A model generated the notes under the pieces. That model did no database searches. It was not told the origin of the DNA and saw only the letters and a program-made list of their open reading frames with translations. Made by a program: the position numbers and the translations under genes. Source: Humulus lupulus (lineage: Eukaryota; Streptophyta; Magnoliopsida; Rosales; Cannabaceae). From it: DNA of 64,000 nt. The DNA lies in contig NC_084797.1 in assembly GCF_963169125.1 (NCBI RefSeq), positions 98,729,868 through 98,793,867 of the forward strand, read 5' to 3'. Each line of letters begins with the position of its first letter. Within the stretch, counting starts at the first letter, position 1. Below, one piece after another: positions 56,380 through 64,000 of this stretch.

Positions 56380-58160
56380 GAGACCTCATGAAGAATGACA
56401 CTAGCTAAGCAGAAATAATTAAAGGTTTTGTCAAAGAAGTTATTTGACTTGCGGGTTGATTAGAAGGAGCATCTCATCATGGGACATGTCAACACCATTT
56501 GTTAAGAAGAAGGCCAAGTTTGCGAGAATGTGTACCACATATGTATAGCCATATAAAGTAATTGCCAAGAATAAGTGTCCATTGCCAAGGAGGGATGATT
56601 TATTATTCTGGTTGTAGGGTAGGACAATGCTCTCAAGAATTGACCCTCGGTCTGGTTATTACCAGATGAGGATCAAGAAAGAGAAATTTCAAGAATTACT
56701 TCTCGCACTAGGTATGTTATGATGGGTTTTTAGTGAAGGCTCTTGAATTGACAAATGCTCCAGCGACCCACGTAAATTCAACAAGTAGAGAGTACAAGGA
56801 TGATTTGGACAAGTTGTATCAAGATCGATCAAGAATGTTTTGGAGTACTTCCTGTTAGAAACAGATCACGAGTAACATTTTTGTTGATACTACCAAGGCT
56901 GAGTAAGCGGAGAATACAGGTAAGGTTCTAGAAGGGAAAGGTTTCGATTTCTCCAAATGATATTCAAGGTCACATTATGGGGAGTGATGGGACTGTGTAT
57001 GATTTAATTAAGATAAAAACAATAAGGAATTAGATAAAGGTACGTTTTGGAGGTTAGAAGCACTGTGGAACCAGTAAGACAAATCGGCTTGTACTTAAAA
57101 CATCTTCGAGGATTGCCATACCCTTGACTGAAGTAATGTAAGAACCTAAAGTTTGTCTGAATGGATAGTCACATATGGGAATTGCAGAAGTTGAATTAAA
57201 GGTTGATTAGCCAGCCATGGTATTAGAATATGCAGGTGATGGACTGATATAGGAGGACGGTACTGTGGACACTATCCTTGCTTCAAACATGGAGTTATAG
57301 TGCGGTGCGTCAAGGACTAGGGTGCGCCCGTATGTAGACTGAAAAGGTGATTATTTATACTTCATGGTGGATAAAAGAATAAGAACATATTGCTCTACAT
57401 GGGACTTTGAGTTGACAGTAATGACGGATAACCACAGTTAGGGTGAGGAGACGACACCTATGGAAAAAAAAAAGTATGAACGTTAAAGCATTTTGGCACC
57501 CATAGGGGTGTTGACCATGAGACAAAGGCACTAGTGGGAACTAGTGAAGGACTCACATTGATATCCTTTATTACTCTGAGAAAACTAACGTGGAGGCTGA
57601 CATCTTGAGTTAGAAAGGTTTGTGACAGTTGTATGATTGACAATGGATTACAGTAAAGTCAGATGAGGTAACGATCGGGATTGGGATAGAACCTGTGACT
57701 GATAATTGGCAGGTGTACCTCTATGAACAATGAAATACCATAAGAAGATCTTGTAGGAATGGTTAAGAATCCTACCATTTTAGCATGGATATGTCAAGAT
57801 ATGAGGATCAGATGTGTGATTTGATGGATGCGACATTAAGGTAGAGATTCTAGATGAGTCTTATTCTACCTCTTTATAATTTTTTTACCCAGAAAGTTTG
57901 AATGGGTGTTAAGACCTAAAAATATGTATACTAGGGAGGCGTGCTGCCTAATCTTTAGCAAGTGAGAGAAGATAATCCGAAGCTTGAAAGGCTATTATGA
58001 CTCTAAGGTATCATGGAGTTAGTATGGATGGTTATAGTTATGGACCGTAAGGGTGGAACACCTCAGATTGCAGGTAAGATGAGTGGGTGCGAGAAGTTGT
58101 GACCCGACATATTAAGATAGCACACTTTTGTTTGTGTGAGCGAATTATCATAGGGATAAG
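56380..58160 (+). pseudogene. Tekay-2 RT, RNase H and integrase remnants
   Basis: Heavily decayed pol. Visible blocks: MSTPFVKKKAKFARMCTTYV, LSRIDPRSGYYQMRI (RT catalytic Asp region), then a thumb-like DLIKIKTIRN-type segment. RNase H survives as TADNHS-like and LTMRQRHWWELVKDSH-like pieces near 57,420-57,560. Frameshifts and stops are so frequent that no frame stays open for long. It is interrupted in the integrase core at 58,160. Confidence 0.7.
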
Positions 58161-61100
58161 TGTAACGTCCCAAATTCGCTAATAAGGCTTAGTGCCTCGA
58201 TTAGTGTTCCGAGAGGGAATAAGTGGATTTATATGTGAAATTAATGGAATACATTGTTAGGAACGAGTTTCCTAATACGCAACGGAATGGTGGTGTACTT
58301 GGCCCAATGTACAACAAAAATTTTGTAACATATTTAAACTACCTTTAAATATGCGGATCCATTAATATACATACATTAATCATAAACAAGATAAGGATAG
58401 AATTCATACCTCTTGAAGCCTATCAAGTATCCTTGCTATCTTTTCGTATTTAGAACGATCTTCCTATCCAAGCCACTCCCACGTACTCACACCAAGATCT
58501 TCCAAAGCGTTCTCTACACCTCAAGAAATGTGTGGGCACTTAGAGAATGATGGATAATTTATTTGTGATTCTACTTGATGTACTCAACACATGAGATCAA
58601 GAGAATAAGCCTGAGAATTGGTTCTTTATTTTCAGGGAGAGAAAACTATCGTTCTATTTTTTACAGAGTGAATGTTCTGAGTTGTCTCACGTCACTTATC
58701 TGAATAATTTTCTGATTAGTCATACTTAAAAAGAAAATATTCAAATTTTAAAAAATAAATCTGTAACCATTTTACAATTTACTTTTTAATTAATTAATTA
58801 TCCTATAAATGAAAAAAATCCAAAAACCAATTTTTGAATTATCCATTAATTAATTAAATAAATAAATAAAAATGAAAATCCCATCCCTAAAAATGCTGGC
58901 CCTACATGCCACACACAGTCCATGGACTGTGTGTGAACGTGTAGCTTCCAAATTTCTAGGGATATTGGTTTTTCAAATTATATTTAATTATTTATTCAAA
59001 TTACTTTGTCAGATAAGATCTAACAACCTGATAACTAATTCAAATTTGAATTCAAATTAATTATCAAATATAATTAATTATTTGAATAAATATTAATCTT
59101 TCAAATTCAAATCCAATTTGAACTTATTAGATTATTTTCTCCCACTCAAATAAAGGTATTTAATTAATTCTACCAATTAATTAAATCCAAAATTTTCGAA
59201 AATAAATATTTAATTTATTATAATTTCGAAAAATTATAATTAATTAATTATTTAATTAAATTTCGAAATTAATTTAATTATTTAATATAATTTCAAAAAT
59301 TATACAATAATTAAATATTAATTAATTTTATTAACTACAACTAATTTGTAATTAATTAATTAATTAATTAATCACTATTATCATATAATTGCATATTTGG
59401 CCTGAAGAACAAATTTCTTCTTAAATATGTCTTCAAACTATTTTCCCTTCATATCATCTCTTACCTTGAACAGTGTTGATAGAGCCGCTATGGGGAACTA
59501 TGGACCTATAATTCCAAGCTCCAATAAATTTGAGATTATTAATTAAACTCTTTAATTCAATAATCTTAATTTATTAATCTCATGATTATTCCACTATAAA
59601 TATGAGACTGCACTCTTGTAATTATAGACATTTCATTTACTGAGTACTTTATAATCATAAAGCATCTATTGATATAATCATTGCATACAACTTGACCCTC
59701 TAATAATGGTTCATAATTAATCGGGAATTAAATTACCGTCTTACCCTTTTAATTATCTCTTGTTTCCTTAAGTACCATTGACTCTACTAGTGAAGGTTAA
59801 TTCATAACTAAATTATGAATTTGAGCTCAATAACCTTTCAGTCCCAAAAGTCAACCCTTAAGAGAACCATCATTCAATCTCTTACGAGAAGGCATAGATT
59901 CCATATATGTATACTATGTCCCCAGCCATCTATATTAATGAGTTCCCAAAACAAAATTTTCTAGCCTGATCATTTTGACAGACCCTAACAAGTGAATCAA
60001 AGAACTCATATAACATAAACAGGAGTTCATAGTAACTTCAGGATTAAGATCTATTTGTATATGATCATCAGTTGATATATTTGATTAATACTTCGAAACA
60101 GTATTTAACTAAGTATTAATAAACATATCTGGTCCAGTTCTATATATTCTCTAATATATAAAGCACCTCGACTAAAGTGTCCTACCACACTAGTGATCCA
60201 GATCTAGATCACATGTATTCATAATATTAGTGGATCGTACTTGCAGTAATTAATCTAAAGATTCCATAACTTTATTTTACTGCGAACTATTCAAGTTCAT
60301 TTTTCTCAAACACAATCCTCTCGTACCAATACGTGTTTGAGATCACATATATGAACTTAGGAATTTTCCTGATATTTACATAATATTATCATAGAATAAT
60401 ATAGTCCATAAAATATATGCATAACAAATTCAATTCATTTATTTATTTCATAAAAACAATGTCTACTACATATGCTTTCAAGGCACATTTCCAACATACA
60501 TATGTGATTATGTAACATACATGATTTATATGGTGAAATAAATATACATATGCATGTTTACGTGTATTAAATATGCATGTGGGTCTGTTCTCTTTAATAA
60601 GGGCATATTTGTAATTTTGACCCGTTGAGGGTATAAATGTAAATTATATATGCTTTGTGAGTGAGACCACACTGTAATGTGGATATATTTGAGATGTGTG
60701 ACACGAGACGATCCTATTGAGCTACTTGGTAGAAAAGTCACATCGGGGGTTAATACCCGGCTCGAGGTGAGACTAGGGGTATTTTAGCAATTTGGTGTGT
60801 GTCACTGGGGATGTTAGAGTATGGGTTAAAGATAGGGGAAAATAGTAGTTTTGGGAAGACTAGCGGGATTAATTAGGGATTTTAGATGGAATTTGAGGTT
60901 TAGCGGGGAATGTGGCAAAAGACTAAATTGCCCTTGAGGGCGTTAAAGGGTAGGCTTAATAGGCAGAGGCATGATGGTCTTTTTCCTGGGGATAGCTCAG
61001 ACTTAGCTTAGGCAAACTCTCATTCATGTTTCTTTCTGTTGCTCTCCTTTTTCTCCCTTGCAAGTGGTTCTCTCAAGCTTGTGAAGGGAATTTGTTGAGT

Positions 61101-62616
61101 TTCAAGCTTAGGGCTATCCTTGGTGGGAATTCGAAGCTAGGTCTTGAGGATTAAAGGTTATCATTCTAAAGGATCTAGCTGGGGGAGCTTGAATTCTAGG
61201 AGGTAATCTCAATTCTCAAGCTTTTAGTTTATGGTTTTTAGTATTTTTGTTGAAATCTTAGAGTTCTGAGTTTGGTTGTGTTTAGAGGGTTTGATGATTT
61301 CTTTGTGGTGGTTCTGTATTTCTAGTTAATTATGTGGTTGAATTGGATTAGAAATCGAGTTCGGGGTGGATTGGGAAGGATTTGCGATTTCTAGAATCGC
61401 AGAATTCTGGGTTCGCGGGGTTGTGTCGTGACCTGCATGAACTCAGAGGCCTAGGGGGTTTGCTGAACCACCTTAGCACTGCAGCGCTGGGTATATTGTG
61501 TCGCAGCACGTGTCCAGGAAATCGACTTTTAAGGCTCTCTGACTTAAGGAGGGTTGGGGTGCCTCTGATGAGCGATGTGGCTTAAATAGAGAGATTTATC
61601 CAGTTGGGGTTTTTAAGCTCGGGAACTCAAACCTAAGGGCTTGGGAAGGATTCTACTACCCTGTTTCGTAGAATTCAAGGTCCTAGAGACTAGGAATCAA
61701 TTTTGAAACTTTTAATTGGTTTAGTCCTTGATGGATATCCATTATTATGATGTGACTAGGGGTATCGCCAGGCTCGGGAAAGAAAGGATCGTACTAGTTG
61801 TCATCCTACCCTATCGCAAAGGACCTGAGGTAAGAAAATCGTTTCTTGCACCCAGTGTAGGGCGTGTGCCCAAATTGTAGGGCATGGAAGGAAGTGTGCC
61901 ATGATACTATTATAGTTGAATGTCTGTTATGAATGAATTTATGTTATTATAATTGTTGGTATTGAATTCCTGGTTGGGAGACCATTCATGGCATCACATG
62001 TGTAATGTGCGTTGTAGTAGTGGGGCCATAAAGCGGACTTGGGATCCGCCAAAGTGGCAGGGCCATTATGAAGATGGAATATCCATCCACTCAACATGAG
62101 TCTTATAATGTTTGGAAGTTATATTGTTTGAAATTATATATGAGTATGATGTGGTTATAGAGTATGCAATATATGATAATGTTATCTGCTTATATGTATG
62201 AAAGCTGGGTTTTCTTGCTGGGCCTCGGCTCACGGGTGCTTCATGGTTCATGTAAGGGCAAAGGAAAGCTGGACAAGCCATGAGTTGAAGAGATATGGGG
62301 CGGCGTGTACATACTCAACCTGCTCGACCGCCACGATCGAGATATTTTGGGGAACATGAGTTTAGTTGAAGTCCTGCCTCTTAGGTCGACTGAGTTTGTA
62401 TTTATTTTTTAATGAACTTGTATATATTTGAAACCTTTGGGATCCCATGTAATTACTTAAGCTTTTAAATGAAAAGTCGAACTCTTTGGCCAAAAATTTT
62501 GATACTTAAACCATTGTTTAACCTTAATTGCACTTTTATGTCCAAATGACTTGCTTAACGAGTTAAGCACTATTTTTACCACACGGTGTAACGGGCCTGA
62601 CTATCAGGGCATTACA
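58161..62616 (+). mobile_element. Tekay-type solo LTR, TSD ATAAG, interrupted
   Basis: TGTAACGTCCC at 58,161 to AGGGCATTACA at 62,616, perfect ATAAG duplications (58,156-58,160 and 62,617-62,621). About 2,209 bp without the nested copia LTR. Same subfamily as the Tekay-2 LTRs. It lies inside the Tekay-2 integrase: Tekay-1 reads through the equivalent place (near 22,630) without a break. GC-rich block 61,415-61,580; conserved module 62,210-62,340. Confidence 0.95.
58255..60496 (-). mobile_element. Copia solo LTR, TSD TACAT
   Basis: 2,242 bp, sense TGTTGGAAATGTGCC at 60,496, sense end TCCTAACA at 58,255, perfect TACAT duplications (58,250-58,254 and 60,497-60,501). Near-identical to 49,034-51,276 with only scattered substitutions and small indels. 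Confidence 0.96.
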
Positions 62617-63530
62617 ATAAGTATATGTGAAAGGAGATCGTACGTCTCCATGGGAAACCAAAGTCGATAGTGTTGAATTGAGACCATTTATTTCCAAAGT
62701 TCTGAAAAGGGTCATAGAGGGCGATGAGTATAAGATTGGGATTTGGAATTATTTGTCACCTTTTAGTCAGATTGACAACCTGGAGGAAAAACCCAGACTC
62801 TAAGAATTTTACTTCGAATATATAGAACATTGAGGCAAATGCGGTCCATTGATTGGATTGTCACGGTGATGAATGTCGATCGACGACTAGGGTGACTCTG
62901 AATAAGATATTGTGAGATAGGGAGCGAGAACTACTCATTCTAGGAAATGAAACGAGGGACAAGAAGTATTCTGGTTCAGAATCGGTTCGAAGGACCAATG
63001 AAGATATTAAGGATTTTTAGGGCAGGAGTGTCTGCTTTATTGAAAGGACATATGAGTTTGCAAATTTAAATATGGGAACGTGGAGTTCCATGATTGGAGA
63101 TTTCGTACTTCTCTGAGTATTGTGGACTAAAAAAATAAGATAGTTTGGGAAAGAAACAGGAGATCTGACTCTAGATTTGATAGACTTTTGAGATCCTAAT
63201 AAGGATTAGGCCAGGGGCCTATAGATTAGCCTTACTCCGGCATGGGCAGAGGCTCATAAGGTGTTACTAGTGCCAATGTTAAGGAAATAGGTGTCGAGTA
63301 CCACCCATGATTGGGTGAAGCGACCCTGGAATTTTAGTGGAACTTATTGTGTAAGGAAAAGCCAGTGGGAAATCTTGGATAGAAGAGATACAGTCTTACA
63401 GAATAAGACTGTCACTCTAGTGAGGGTGTTACAAAGAGATAGCAAGGTAAAGGACTTGACTTTGAAGTTATAGTCAGATTTGCGTAATTAGTATCCCAAG
63501 ATGTTTGAGTAAATTTCGAGAACGAAATTT
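62617..63530 (+). pseudogene. Tekay-2 integrase end and chromodomain-like tail
   Basis: Continues the integrase after the solo LTR: GGAGATCGTACGTCTCCATG corresponds to GGGATATTGTACGTCTCAAT in Tekay-1 (22,641-22,660). Many stops follow. The tail is clearer: SQWEILDRRDTVLQNKTVTLV and RVLQRDSKVKDLTL (63,360-63,470), aligned with KERPVQILD to EEAIWE of Tekay-1, ending in ISRTKFL and a stop near 63,530. Confidence 0.8.
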
Positions 63531-63548
63531 CTATAAGGAGGGGATAGT
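63511..63548 (+). promoter_or_regulatory. Tekay-2 end-of-pol palindrome and PPT
   Basis: AATTTCGAGAACGAAATTT, then AAGGAGGGGATAG directly before the 3' LTR at 63,549. Confidence 0.8.
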
Positions 63549-63744
63549 TGTAATGTCCCAAATTTGCTATTAAGGTTGTGTGCCTTGATTACTGTGTCAG
63601 GAGGGCATAATCGGATTTATATGTGGAATTAATTGGATATGTGTACGATTATGTGATATAAATGGTTTATATGGTAATGTGAATAATTATGCATGTTTAT
63701 GTGTATTAAATATGCATGTGGGCATGTTTATATGGTAATGTGAA
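63549..63744 (+). mobile_element. Tekay-2 3' LTR, truncated, with 19-bp filler
   Basis: TGTAATGTCCC onwards matches the 5' LTR from 43,023 up to ATGCATGTGGGC at 63,723. Then GTTTATATGGTAATGTGAA (63,726-63,744) repeats 63,665-63,683 exactly, after which unrelated sequence starts. The rest of the LTR is absent. Confidence 0.85.
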
Positions 63745-64000
63745 GACGCCCTGACTAGCACCGTAGTTGGCTCAACTAGAGAGAGGATATACAAACTCTC
63801 AAAGCACAAATGTAGCCGAGAGGCTATTGCCGGCACCAACTCCATGGAGGCCGACCAGATAATAAACCGAGGGCTGAACAAGATAGCCAGTGTAAGTTGC
63901 TTTTCTTTACCTGAGTTATTTTACTTTGTCATTTTTCTGCAATCATCTGATCTATTCACCTGATCGCAGGGATTGCTGACTATAACTACTGGTTGGTGCC
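63745..64000 (+). pseudogene. Tat extra-ORF exons (third copy), running off the window
   Basis: Plus-strand frame DALTSTVVGSTRERIYKLSK continuing to SREAIAGTNSMEADQIIN and RGLNKIAS, followed by a GTAAGT donor (63,889-63,894), an intron of about 76 bases with a pyrimidine tract and CAG acceptor (63,967-63,969), then GLLTITTGW. It lines up with the Tat-B antisense exon at 5,744-5,953 (SSTNDKLQKLSKHLRSQEAF), which supports Tat origin. No frame break is seen in the visible part. Confidence 0.65.

Larger units (their letters stand above)
43023..63744 (+). mobile_element. Tekay-2: decayed chromovirus with many nested insertions
   Basis: 5' LTR (43,023-47,746), degenerate PBS, gag, protease remnant, RT/RNase H/integrase remnants, chromodomain-like tail, PPT and the first ~175-195 bp of the 3' LTR (63,549-63,744). 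It is interrupted by six LTR insertions at two nesting levels. The coding sequence is far more decayed than in Tekay-1. The left target duplication would be GCACT (43,018-43,022); its partner is lost because the 3' LTR is truncated. Confidence 0.88.

Noticed and set aside
58161..62616. 3' LTR of Tekay-2
   Set aside because: Integrase sequence resumes after it and the ATAAG duplication flanks it, so it is a solo LTR inserted in the integrase; the true 3' LTR starts at 63,549.
1..64000. Host protein-coding or tRNA genes
   Set aside because: Every longer frame with recognisable motifs belongs to a retrotransposon, and I saw no tRNA gene-like stretch with both A and B boxes and a matching acceptor stem; this was by eye only.

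Overview
The window is nuclear plant DNA, most likely pericentromeric or other gene-poor heterochromatin of a eudicot. The exact species cannot be read from the sequence. I find no host gene, tRNA gene or complete rRNA gene. Nearly everything can be assigned to LTR retrotransposons inserted into one another: Ty3/gypsy chromoviruses of the Tekay/Del type (PBS TGGTATCAGAGC, very long LTRs beginning TGTAAYG and ending CRTTACA), Ty3/gypsy Tat-lineage elements (Gag-PR, archaeal-type second RNase H, and an antisense extra ORF with a PF04195-like domain), Ty1/copia elements, and one Cassandra-type TRIM carrying a 5S rRNA-like module. Almost all coding regions are broken by stops, frameshifts or insertions.

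Layout, left part (1-9,435): a remnant of a Tat antisense ORF (1-1,098), a Tekay LTR fragment (1,099-2,363), then Tat-B in plus orientation: the integrase C-terminus, a copia solo LTR (2,838-4,694, TSD CGAAC), the antisense ORF (5,133-7,630) and the 3' LTR (to 9,149).

Middle nest (9,436-39,953, outer TSD AAATG): copia LTR ends bracket a circularly permuted copia element (RT-RNase H, LTR, PBS, leader, gag). Tat-A (10,202-34,180, TSD TAAGT/TAGGT) sits in its leader. Tat-A in turn holds a Tekay solo LTR (10,926-13,652, TSD CCAAT) and the only element with both ends and a perfect TSD, Tekay-1 (13,852-28,613, TSD CTTCA). Tekay-1 has a solo LTR in its 5' LTR (15,036-17,796, TSD CTGCG). Its 3' LTR holds a chimera of a Tekay LTR and a Cassandra element (24,908-27,703, TSD GTACT).

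Right part (39,954-64,000): about 1.3 kb of unclassified sequence, a Tat-C pol fragment (41,234-43,022), then Tekay-2 (43,023-63,744), a strongly decayed element riddled with solo LTRs: 44,355-46,680 (TSD GATTC), 49,034-51,276 (GCAAC), 52,012-56,379 (AAGAC/GAGAC, itself holding 52,987-55,500, TTATT) and 58,161-62,616 (ATAAG, itself holding 58,255-60,496, TACAT). The window ends in another Tat antisense-ORF exon.

The most notable finding is the Tekay/Cassandra chimera, whose two different ends share one 5-bp target-site duplication. Others are the permuted copia body, the repeated antisense PF04195-like ORFs of the Tat elements, and a conserved module of unknown function in nearly all Tekay LTRs. 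All element boundaries were found by eye from target-site duplications and internal sequence comparison; no database search was possible.
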